Below, piece after piece: positions 15,534 through 23,527 of a DNA stretch of 23,527 nt. Numbering within the stretch: position 1 is the stretch's first letter; every line of letters begins with the position of its first letter. A model generated the notes under the pieces. The model did no database searches and was not told the origin of the DNA. It saw only the letters and a list, made by a program, of their open reading frames with translations. Source of the DNA: Prorocentrum cordatum (Eukaryota; Sar; Dinophyceae; Prorocentrales; Prorocentraceae); assembly GCA_963575745.1 (NCBI GenBank), contig CAUYUJ010020713.1:57501-81027 (forward strand). The letters are read 5' to 3'. Position numbers and translations under genes: made by a program.

Positions 15534-16279
15534 AACCGATGGACCTGCACGCCCGCAAAATTTGGCGTGGTAGAGGAGGAGGCGGAGGGCAGCGGGCCGC
15601 ACGGCCTAGCGCAGGCCGCCTCCAAGCCCACCGCGTTGGTGAACTCGAGGCAGCACGTGCACCTCCATCTGGCACCTGCTCGGACGAACCTGTGGGACGA
15701 CGAAGCGAGGGCACGGTTGCGGCGTGAAATGCGAGCACGGGGGGCAGGGGCGGCTGGAACCCACTCTCCCTCACACGGGTCGCACTCAGCCGCTAGCTTG
15801 AGCGCAGCACGAGCACGCCTCCGCACCAGCCAGGCTGTCACATCCACCTCGTCAGTGCGAGGCAGCTGACCTTTTGCGGTGGCTAACTGAAAACCTCTTG
15901 CGGCAGCATCAGACGCAAACCTGTCCGCCGCCGCATTGCCACTGGACCAGAACGCCTGCTGAGCAGTCTGAATGCCTCCCACCTCATCCTCAAGGTGAGA
16001 GGCAGTCCAACACACTTGAATCAGAGAGCCACGGCTGGACACAGCGGTGCGAATCCTCATCCATAAATCTCGATTTGTCTCCTTATTGGGCGCACACCAG
16101 CCGCGACGAGTCCCCCAAGCTCTAAGCAACGGGAGGTGATCCGTCATGTAAATCAGCGGGCCTGACGCGAGCTCCAACGCAAGACGGAACGCGAACAGCT
16201 CGGCACGGGGAACGGTCTGTTCGGGGCCAATTAAGAGGGCAGAGGCTCCCCAGATTACTGACCACTCGAAGGGGAGCAT
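15534..16279 (-). CDS. Retroelement fragment: RNase H domain and Cys-rich region
   Basis: Residues count from the ATG at 16279. AELFAFRLALEL carries the catalytic Glu (27), YMTDHLPLL the second Asp (47), WTASHLED the active-site His region (95) and GNAAADRFAS the last Asp (119). Spacing and order fit the type I RNase H of non-LTR elements, which removes RNA from the RNA/DNA hybrid. A basic region follows, then GARWRCTCCLEFTNA with further cysteines, probably a degraded zinc-binding motif. The first catalytic Asp should lie in the preceding fragment, where it is replaced. The frame stays open to 15257, but from about 15533 the protein-like reading moves to another frame. Confidence 0.75.
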
Positions 16280-16561
16280 CAGGTGAAGGGTCCAGGATGG
16301 CTATCCCCGCACCACATCTCCGTCAGCGAGGGTCGCTCGAAAACTGGCCTCCAGAACCGCCCCCAAACACAGTCACTGGAATATCTGAGGATGGGTCTCG
16401 CACCGCGGCCCAGGGCCCCCCCCATGAGAAGCAACCCTTGGCAACGCACACAACTCCTCCGAAAAACGAGGGCACCGTTTGCTTTTCAGGGGGGGGGGGG
16501 GGCTCTAAGCCATAAACTGGGCTCTATCTGATAATTAGCCAGGGCACGGGCGATGAAATGA
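16280..16561 (-). pseudogene. Retroelement fragment: linker and first strand of RNase H, catalytic Asp lost
   Basis: NDHFIARALANYQIEPSLWL runs into a homopolymer (14 G on plus, 16489-16502). With the length as given the frame stops. The other frame continues EKQTVPSFFGGVV, and later VTVFGGGSGGQFSSDPR, then TGA, then RRCGAGIAILDPSP. RNase H normally has (T/D)DGS at this point; here GGGS replaces it, so the first catalytic aspartate is missing. A further frameshift occurs near 16270, before the next fragment. Confidence 0.55.
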
Positions 16562-17341
16562 TCATTTGTTGTCGAACGCTGCATCTCCACAGTTGGCAGG
16601 GCACTGCCAGATCCTGCGGAGCAAAGTCTCAGGCGCTTGCAACGCGCAGCGCCTGCATACCACCGACGTCGAATAGCCTTGTGCTCGTTGACGTTCTCGC
16701 GTCCACTGGCCACCTGATATCGTAGAAATATTCAGACCCGAATTCTCAAAATCCGCATTGCGCTCGAACTTGCGGGGCTCTCTGGAAATGTGAGACATAT
16801 CCGCGCCATATTGAAGATCATCAGCACCTTCGAACTTGGATGCCTTGGCCCACTGCAAACGACGAAGGCCCTGAACAAACTCATCAACAATTTCTTCAAT
16901 ACCCACCTGAGAGAAATCTGGAGAGGTAGCCTCGGGGAAGCGCCATTCAACTTCACCATCTCCTTCAGTATGCGACCAGATCTGCGGCGATGGACATTTC
17001 CACCCACCTTCAATCAGAGCGGCGATGACCGCCGAGACTGGCCCTCGCACACGTCGCCAACGAACTTTGCCAGCAACCTGAATATGATGTAGAATGGCCG
17101 TCCATGATCTTTTGACTTGCTGATGTATACCGGGCCTGCTGAACCACACAGTGAGCCATTCCCATGCCAGCTGCTTGGGCAACTCCAAACCTGGATCCTT
17201 GCTGCCCATGGTAGCCTCGAGGACCGACGTTAAGCATATTCCCCTTTTTGCGCCCGCAACCGCCGAACTTGCTTGTCGTCTAACGTGGAGGAGACGACTG
17301 GGAGGGGAGCCAAAGACCTGATGCCCATACATACCTTGGGG
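16562..17341 (-). CDS. Retroelement fragment: linker with CCHC-like motif
   Basis: In frame after the TAA it reads MYGHQVFGSPPSRLLHVRRQ, and later SKDPGLELPKQLAWEWLTVW and SWTAILHHIQVAGKVRWRRV. Near the end VVCRRCALQAPETLLRRIWQ and CPAN form a C-X2-C-X8-R/H-X3-C pattern, in which an Arg stands where related elements have His. It ends at TGA 16562. The protein-like reading resumes in another frame with NDHFIARALANYQIEP, so a frameshift lies within a few bases of the stop. Confidence 0.6.
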   Translation of the reverse strand, partial: PQGMYGHQVFGSPPSRLLHVRRQASSAVAGAKRGICLTSVLEATMGSKDPGLELPKQLAWEWLTVWFSRPGIHQQVKRSWTAILHHIQVAGKVRWRRVRGPVSAVIAALIEGGWKCPSPQIWSHTEGDGEVEWRFPEATSPDFSQVGIEEIVDEFVQGLRRLQWAKASKFEGADDLQYGADMSHISREPRKFERNADFENSGLNISTISGGQWTRERQRAQGYSTSVVCRRCALQAPETLLRRIWQCPANCGDAAFDNK

Positions 17342-17813
17342 TTAAACACCCGCGGCCCACAAACTCTTACATACCGTCCTGACCTTCGGCCCCAGGTGTC
17401 GTAGTCGGAGTACTCGTGCCTGTCGTCGATCAGCGGCTCTCTTCCTCTGATTCGCCTTATTGCAAACTCTGGATCTGCCCGCACTGGCATCTATGCCTAA
17501 GTTCGTAGCCGATACCTTATAACTGACAGGGATGCCCATGCCACGGAGCTCTCGAGCACACTGCTGACCCAGCTTCTTCGACGACGCGATGAGATCCGTC
17601 TTGTCTGAGACCACTAATCTTGCTTCCTCAAACGCTTCCTTGAACTCCTTGCCTGTCTTGGCCATGATGCGAAGAACCCGCTGTGGATCATCATCTTCAG
17701 CTCTCGCAACCGTGTCGTCTATGCAAGTTGCCAACATCGGCTCAGGAGCCACTTTGTGTACCTTTTCCAATATGGGATGCAGAAATACCTTCGCAAGCTG
17801 GACTCCTTTGGGG
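17342..17813 (-). CDS. Retroelement fragment: RT palm with IDD box
   Basis: Continues as KGVQLAKVFLHPILEKV and then CIDDTVAR, the metal-binding motif C (usual form F/Y-x-DD). KLGQQCARELRGMGIP and VSYKVSATNLGIDAS follow at the place where the RT thumb normally starts with an LG(I/V) signature. The basic stretch ends LWAAGV at TAA 17344-17342. The next fragment is in the same frame, so this is a point nonsense change, not an indel. Confidence 0.7.
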
Positions 17814-18663
17814 GCTGCCTGCCACAAGCGAGCGAGAGACGTATACAATATCACTGACCCAATCCTTTAGCTTGAGAAAACGCGGAGCGATGCACATTTC
17901 AACTTCTAACATGGCTATGATAGCTGGATGTCCGACATTCACTGCCATGGCCATAAATCTGCACAACGGTACACTGTCGTAAAACTGTTCCAGATCCAAA
18001 AGCAAGGTGACAAAGTGCTTGCCGTTGACAAAGCCGACCTCATCCATGAGGGAACGAACTATGGCTGCCCGCAGGACAGAGGAGCCCTGGAGTGCAGTAG
18101 CCCAGAACGCGCTTAGACTTTGAGACCATTCAGAAGCAGGCCCCGTTCTAGCTTGGCTCCATATTTTGCCCGTCGTCGGTAAGAGCCCCAGCACTCGGTC
18201 TCCTCCTCTCGGTTTGGCTGCCAACGATCCAATTGTCGCATGTATTTGCCGTGGCCACGTGCCCGCTCTTTCCACATCATTCAGAAAGTCGGCGAACTTC
18301 TGTCTGCCCACAACTGGAAGCTTGGCCACGTCATTGACGCTTACATTATCTACTCCCTTTGCTTTCTTCGCCGACATCTTTGGAAGCGCGACGTCGAGGT
18401 CTTGAAGGGTGATGGAGGGGAGGTCCTCCTCTAGCGCCTGCTGATGGCACTCCGTCAAGCCGTGCATGATGTCGTCCATGGTGTCGACCTGGTCCGTCCA
18501 GATCTTCTGCCAGTACTGCTGCCTGGCGTGCATGATGACAGTGGGGTCAGCAATCCCTTGTATCTCGGTAGTGTCGACTGGTTTGTCTTTACCATGCTTG
18601 TGCAATCGACCAGGCTGGTTCATCCAAGTGCTTCTGACCCATGACAAAAACTTCTGCTGACAT
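17814..18663 (-). CDS. Retroelement fragment: RT fingers and motif A
   Basis: The segment begins QQKFLSWVRSTW and contains ALPKMSAKKAKGVDNVS, where an N-terminal RT motif is expected. It continues with IGSLAAKPRGGDRVLGLLPT (the PK...R motif before the palm) and LLLDLEQFYDSVP (motif A, Asp in LLLD with the following FYD), and ends at SLVAGSPQ (motif B region). The open frame runs upstream to 19373, but beyond 18834 it only translates purine/pyrimidine repeats. The frame is lost at the C5 run 17812-17816, within the conserved SP(Q/K)G stretch. Confidence 0.7.
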
Positions 18664-18834
18664 TTTTCCCACTGCTCTAGCTTGCGCACGCATCGCCAAC
18701 TTGTCAGTGAGATGGTATACTCGATCCATGAAGTCCATGGACGTTGGCCGAGGATACTGGTGCCCCTCAGCAGCAAGTGGATCTCCATCTTCTCCTGGAT
18801 GGAGGCGTTTTGACGGTAAGTTTTCCGAAGACAT
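18664..18834 (-). CDS. Retroelement fragment: N-terminal segment
   Basis: The ATG at 18834 gives MSSENLPSKRLHPGEDG, then MDFMDRVYHLTDKLAMRAQA and RAVGKM. The helical, charged sequence appears continuous with QQKFLSWVRSTWMNQPGR in the next fragment, after a frameshift near 18660. The ATG overlaps one copy of the GTAAGTTTTCCGA direct repeat, so it may not be the original start. No known domain. Confidence 0.5.
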
Positions 18835-18902
18835 CCTGCATAAACGTGGGGAAGATGGAACGCCAGGGTCACCCTGGCGTTCTGAACGTAAGTTTTCCGA
18901 CT
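18811..18902. repeat. Direct repeat flanking a 10-bp-arm perfect hairpin
   Basis: GGTAAGTTTTCCGA near 18814 and CGTAAGTTTTCCGA near 18887 lie about 73 bp apart. Between them AACGCCAGGG-TCA-CCCTGGCGTT (18859-18881) is a perfect hairpin. Confidence 0.65.
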
Positions 18903-18906
18903 GAAT

Positions 18907-19060
18907 GAGGAGGAGGAGGAGGAGGAGGAGGAGGAGGAGGTGGAGGAGGAGGGGGACGACGAGGAGGAGGAGGTGGAGGAGGAGGAGGAGGAGGGGGACG
19001 ACGAGGAGGAGGAGGAGGAGGAGGAGGAGAAGGAGGAGGAGGAGGAGAGGGAGAGGAAGG
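18907..19060. repeat. GGA microsatellite array 4
   Basis: GGA units with GACGAC and GGTGGA interruptions. Further along, 19161-19320 is the opposite (CTC/TCC then ACTC-like triplets on plus). Confidence 0.9.
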
Positions 19061-19379
19061 TGGGAGCGAGACGCGGGGGGGCCGTGGATTGGAAACGAGC
19101 ACTCAGCACCACAAGGTGGCTGAGGGATGCCACGAATGCCCGAACAATTCGATCTCCGGTCATCGAACCTCTCCTCCCCCTACTCCTCCAGCCCCTCCTC
19201 CTGATCCAACTTCTCGTCCTCCTCCTCCTTGTCCATCCTCCTTTTCTCCTCCTCCTCCTCCTCCTCCTAATCTGACTCCGACTCGTACTCCTACTCATAC
19301 TCCTACTCAGACAGCAACAACTACGTGTAGTACGAATTGTGAACCTAATAAGTATATCAAAAAGTATAGACATAATATT

Positions 19380-19900
19380 TGAACCTATTAGTAATACTGG
19401 ATAATGGTGTTATGATACTAATCAAACTACTAATGATACTAATAGAATAAGGATAGACAATAATAATGAGAAAAAGAAGAAGAAGAAGAAATAATAATAA
19501 TATTGATAATAATAACAATACTACGCATGACACTAATAATACGACTAGTAATAATGGCAACAATAACACGAATAATAATAATTGTGATGCTAATTCAAAA
19601 AATGGAAATACAAAAAAAAAACAGCAACAACAACAACAACACAGCCATACTGATACTACTACGAACAGGGATAATCATCATGGTGAGCAGAAACTATACA
19701 TACTACTACAACCGATAACATAGCAGCAATAATAGTAAGACTTATATGATGAAAATAAGAATTACTATGATAACCATAGGAAAATGAAAATGATAATACT
19801 ACAACTGATAATAATGATTATTGCTGTGCACTTGATACGGTTGCGCATGGTAGTTACGATGATAATCAGGCAAGTCGCAATAATATTGATAATAACGATA
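19380..19900. repeat. AT-rich imperfect AAT/AAC/ATG trinucleotide DNA
   Basis: Degenerate AATAATA, AACAATA and GATAAT triplets. It is much more AT-rich than the rest of the window. No gene seen. Confidence 0.7.
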
Positions 19901-19978
19901 CGAACCATAATGCTAGCCTCCCTAGACCCCAATCAGTGAGTCATTGCAATACATGCGACGCAATCTGGGTAGTGCAAT

Positions 19979-20295
19979 CTCTGCGATGCAAAGCAATGCA
20001 GAGCAATTCAAACCAATGCAAATCAGTACGAAGTGAAGCAGCGCAGAGCAACGCAAAGCAATGAAAAGCAATGCTGAGCAATGAGAAGCAATGTAAAGCA
20101 ATGAGAAGCACTGTTAAGCAAAGCAGAGCAATGAAAAGCAATGCAATGCGATGCAAAACGATGCAAAGCGATGCAAAGCGATGCAAAGCAATGCAAAGCA
20201 ATGCAACGCAGAGCAATGCAACGCAAAACAAGACCATGCAAAGTAACGCAAAGCAGTGCAGAGCAGTGCAGAGCAACGCAAACCAACGCCAAGAA
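19979..20295. repeat. 10-bp minisatellite (GCAATGCAAA type), about 30 units
   Basis: Words such as AGCAATGAAA, AGCAATGAGA, GCAATGCAAC and GCGATGCAAA repeat with a step close to 10 bp. Long Met/Gln/Lys-rich plus frames and Leu/Cys/His-rich minus frames are artefacts. The stretch 20296-20537 beyond it holds no recognised gene. Confidence 0.8.
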
Positions 20296-20537
20296 ATGCG
20301 AAGCTGGCGATGCGAACGGGGGGATGGAGGGGGGCAGCGGGGCAGCGGCGACGGACGGGAACGGGGCCGCTGGGCCAACGGCCGGGCCTCTGATCCGGAA
20401 CAGCAGACCGGTGACGGACCGGAACGGGGCCGCCGGCCCGACAGACGGGCACAATTCTGAAGAAGGGAAGAAGGAACCTCTAAGTGCAAGCACTGTCTGT
20501 GGAAAAACAGCAATGACCATAGAAATAAGAACAATAC

Positions 20538-20927
<390 letters not shown>

Positions 20928-21027
20928 NNNNNNNNNNNNNNNNNNNNNNNNNNNNNNNNNNNNNNNNNNNNNNNNNNNNNNNNNNNNNNNNNNNNNNNNN
21001 NNNNNNNNNNNNNNNNNNNNNNNNNNN
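20928..21027. other. Assembly gap of exactly 100 N
   Basis: One hundred N bases between an (ACCACT)n and an (ACT)n tract. The round number suggests a placeholder of unknown true length. Confidence 0.95.
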
Positions 21028-21047
21028 ACTACTACGACTACTACTAT

Positions 21048-21119
<72 letters not shown>

Positions 21120-21190
21120 CACTACTACCACCACGACCACGACCACGACCACGACTACGACCGCGACCGCGACCACGACCCAAACCACGA
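21028..21190. repeat. ACT then ACC/ACG microsatellite, right of the gap
   Basis: (ACT)n to about 21120, then CCACGACCACGACCACGAC-like triplets to about 21180, directly beside the candidate exon at 21191. Confidence 0.9.
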
Positions 21191-21334
21191 CTACATCGAA
21201 CACTTGTACCCATAGCCCTCCTGTGCACATCCAACGACCACCACAACTGCCTCAGGAGGGGTCGCTCGCCCCAAGTCCTCGTAGGACGTCACGTTCTCCA
21301 TCCACTTCGAGTCCGGCACGACGCCGGCCCACTC
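21191..21334 (-). CDS. Candidate terminal exon, unknown protein
   Basis: On the minus strand, TTGGGAG (acceptor) is followed by EWAGVVPDSKWMENVTSYED, then LGRATPPEAVVVVVGCAQEG, YGYKCSM and TAG at 21193-21191. Codons are GC-ending. The bases before the acceptor form a pyrimidine-rich tract (about 21360-21425, read on the minus strand), as expected for a 3' splice site. I do not recognise the family. The presumed 3' flank immediately enters the ACG/ACT microsatellite. It was easily overlooked because it is short and has no internal start. Confidence 0.5.
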   Translation of the reverse strand, partial: EWAGVVPDSKWMENVTSYEDLGRATPPEAVVVVVGCAQEGYGYKCSM

Positions 21335-21463
21335 CTCCCAAGGACATCACAGCGCGGCCGGACGCTCGAGCTCGAGTGGGGAAGACGGGGACGAGAAGAG
21401 GGGGGCGGAGGGGGGCGAGGACGAGGCGTAGGAGCTGCGCAGATGCCCCGGGCTCGGTGCCCC

Positions 21464-21550
21464 CTGGGGAGCCCGCCATTCATTGTTCTGCCCCTCCCAC
21501 TTCTCTGGCAGTCCTCCCCCCCTTGTCCGAATCCGTTTCCGAACAATTCC
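21464..21550 (-). CDS. Possible upstream exon, unknown protein
   Basis: The minus strand reads NCSETDSDKGGGLPEKWEGQ and then NNEWRAPQ. It follows an AG at 21551 (GGGATAG), after an acidic EEEENEDEV-like stretch encoded by GAG repeats. The sequence is protein-like and lies on the same strand just upstream of the 21191-21334 exon, so both may belong to one gene. The donor is not clear: CCCCAG at 21464 is followed by GGGGCACC, not GT. The phase to the next exon is unresolved. Confidence 0.3.
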
Positions 21551-21625
21551 CTATCCCCTCCTCCTCCACCTCGTCCTCGTTCTCCTCCTCCTCCTCAATA
21601 TTATCCTCCTCCTATCATCCCTCCT
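21551..21625. repeat. TCC/CTC tract
   Basis: Pyrimidine-rich triplets (CCTCCTCC) on plus. On minus they read as poly-Glu next to the possible exon. Confidence 0.7.
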
Positions 21626-21654
21626 CCTGCTACTCCAAAGGCACAGACAAAGAG

Positions 21655-22075
<421 letters not shown>

Positions 22076-22312
22076 AACGGATCGAGAAAGAGATAGATGA
22101 CGACGAGAAACAAAGAGAGAGAAAGAGAGAGAGAGAAAGAAAGAGAGGGTGGAACAAAAGAAGAGGGAGAGGAAGAGGGAGAGGGAGAAAGAGAGGGGGA
22201 GGGATAATAAGAGAGATCTAGAGAGACAAAGAAACTGAGATAAGGGACGGAGACGGACACGGAAACGGGAACGAAAACTGAAACGGAGACAGAAACGGAG
22301 ACGGAAACGAAT
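22076..22312. repeat. GA-rich tract followed by GGAAAC/GGAGAC hexamers
   Basis: AGAGAGAAAGAGAGAGAGAA and similar to about 22215, then about ten GGARAC-type hexamers (22245-22312). Confidence 0.85.
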
Positions 22313-22375
22313 GTCCCTTCCCTAAACTTTTCCTGGGGACGTCACTCCGCTTCTTCCTCCTATCCATTCTCCCTC

Positions 22376-22402
22376 TATATATATATATATATATATACAT
22401 AT

Positions 22403-22433
<31 letters not shown>

Positions 22434-22434
22434 T
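22376..22434. repeat. AT dinucleotide repeat
   Basis: (TA)n interrupted three times by ACATATATAC. Confidence 0.95.
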
Positions 22435-22499
22435 TCCTCTTCCTATATGTTTATAAGCCTGGGCGGGGGGAAAACCCATCACCCCCCCCCTAAAACCGG

Positions 22500-23115
22500 A
22501 CCCCCGGGATCTGGAGCTTTGGGACCCTCTGGATGGGCCTCGAAGCGGCCCCCTGGGCCTAGCAGGGCGTTTTGCCAAGCCTTCGCAGCACACCCAGGGC
22601 GATCAGGGGGGTCACTGGAGACGTCCCAAAGACCCCCAAGACAGCACAAGAGCGCTCCAAGAATCCGTCATACCCCGAAAGATCGCTCCAAAACGTACCA
22701 AGAGGCCTCCAAAAGCACCCCCAAGGAGACCCCAAGAGGGACAAATCGCTGATTCTATATAGGTTTTTGGTGCATTCAGGGTTCTCCTCTTTTCGGCTTC
22801 CCGACGCTCCAAGACGGTGGTCTACTAGGCGTCCGAAGCCGCCTGGGAGGCTCCAAATTCGCCCCACAACCATCCGAAAGGGCTTCCAGGCAGTCCAAGA
22901 GAGCCCCAAAACGGCAGAACAGGAGTCCAAAATGGCCCTAAGAGAGCACCATGGCGGCCCAAGATGGCCCCAAGACACCCTCCGAAGCATTCCAAATCGT
23001 GACTGGGGCGTTCAGGGAGACCGCGGTTAGAGGCAGGTTGGCCTTAGGAAGCCCCCCCCAGAACACAACCAGGAGGCCTCCAGAAGGCTTTAAGAAAGCC
23101 TGAGATCTTTGGTGG
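22500..23115. repeat. GC-rich CCAAGA-type repeat family
   Basis: Divergent units such as CCCAAAGACCCCCAAGACAG, GCTCCAAGAATCC and CCCCAAGACACCC. The minus strand reads as WGHLGPPW-like frames, an artefact also seen at 4590, 6030 and 13845. No gene seen. Confidence 0.6.
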
Positions 23116-23368
23116 GGCCCCCAGAGGCTCTCCAAACAGGAGCCTCCGCAAAAAGAGCTGCGGAGGATGGGGAGAATGCCCAGGGTATGGCGAGAATGAG
23201 GAAACATAAGCATGGAGGAAGGAAACCGAACAACATTATTATAACGGCGATCCCAGACTAGGCAGCAAGGAGTTATCGCTAAAGTGTCGGCTTGACCTTC
23301 CTGCCATTTCCGCCTGCATACCAAACTTCAAGGACCAAGGTGCATGGCACGAAGCGCCACTGCAGTCT
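23116..23368. other. No gene seen
   Basis: Moderate-GC unique-looking sequence. A minus frame passes through but shows no domain. Confidence 0.4.

Positions 23369-23370
<2 letters not shown>

Positions 23371-23411
<41 letters not shown>
23371..23411. repeat. TA dinucleotide repeat
   Basis: About 20 uninterrupted TA units. Confidence 0.95.
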
Positions 23412-23413
<2 letters not shown>

Positions 23414-23527
23414 CCGTCCTCTGTTCTCCTCGCTCAATGTCTACATACGTTGGCACGTACATTTGTCAGATGCTCTGTGTCTTGTTGACTTTTTGCAGTC
23501 TAGGTGGAGGAAGCGGGAGGGCCCCGC

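Larger units (their letters stand above)
15294..18834 (-). pseudogene. Decayed non-LTR retroelement: reverse transcriptase, RNase H, Cys-rich tail
   Basis: Read on the minus strand from 18834 to 15294, one retroelement protein can be followed through several frames: N-terminal segment, RT fingers and palm, linker, CCHC-like motif, RNase H and a cysteine-containing tail. Frame breaks lie near 18660, 17812-17816 (C5 on the minus strand), 16562, 16489-16502 (14 G on the plus strand), about 16270 and 15524-15533 (10 C on the plus strand). In-frame stops are TAA at 17344-17342 and a TGA near 16305. No EEP endonuclease was seen upstream; the GGA array lies there instead. It differs from the left-hand element, which has an EEP domain and fingers and lacks RNase H. 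It is either a dead copy or a copy degraded by assembly errors at homopolymers. The homopolymer positions make errors plausible, but the two stops and the altered catalytic residue favour real decay. Confidence 0.8.

Noticed and set aside
18835-19373. N-terminal extension of the minus-strand RT frame
   Set aside because: It translates GGA and CTC microsatellites into Arg/Ser-rich sequence with no protein character.

Overview
The window looks like repeat-rich nuclear DNA of a eukaryote, most probably a dinoflagellate (Prorocentrum- or Symbiodiniaceae-like). The reasons are: decayed non-LTR retroelements with C2H2-type fingers on one and an RNase H domain on the other; a dispersed GC-rich family built on CCAAGAGGGCCCC-like units; an exon encoding KVLTYNLYWWNLF, which I recall as a recurrent start of an EEP-fold domain in dinoflagellate proteins; GC-rich third codon positions; a TTTAGGG-type telomeric remnant; and no bacterial gene organisation, promoters or ribosome binding sites. 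The species call is inference. No dinoflagellate spliced-leader sequence was noticed.

Layout. 1-4302 (+): a LINE-like retroelement, cut by the left window edge, encoding an EEP endonuclease and a reverse transcriptase in one long frame, then a zinc-finger tail in a second frame and a helical protein segment in a third. 4303-7474: no convincing genes; tandem and inverted repeats (a 162-bp duplicated hairpin unit, a 147-bp-spaced hairpin series, an 18-bp minisatellite, a long foldback, a 90-bp satellite). 7475-7807: a shared short motif and a small ORF. 7861-9393: foldback and MITE-like elements between two large GGA arrays. 9394-12046: mostly anonymous, with a dispersed palindromic repeat, a telomere-like scrap and a 73-bp satellite.

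12047-14217 (-): four candidate exons of one or more split genes, including the EEP-start exon. Their introns hold a MITE-like copy, a compound C/G-rich foldback and the GC-rich family. 14480-15200: perfect 18-bp-arm palindromes and a third GGA array. 15294-18834 (-): a second, different retroelement (RT plus RNase H plus cysteine-rich tail), broken by at least five frameshifts and two in-frame stops, several of the frameshifts at homopolymers. 18905-22434: about 3.5 kb of almost continuous microsatellites around a 100-N assembly gap, with two candidate minus-strand exons embedded at 21191-21550. 22435-23527: GC-rich repeat family and a TA tract.

The window holds no operon or pathway. The genes that can be recognised are retroelement proteins and short exons scattered in repeats. 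The most interesting material is repeat biology: an apparently undescribed MITE-like family with GTCGGGCGTGTCCC termini (three copies plus one isolated end), a roughly 40-bp motif present both inside a retroelement ORF and beside an unrelated small ORF, and a gene whose introns are filled with foldbacks. All alignments were made by eye.
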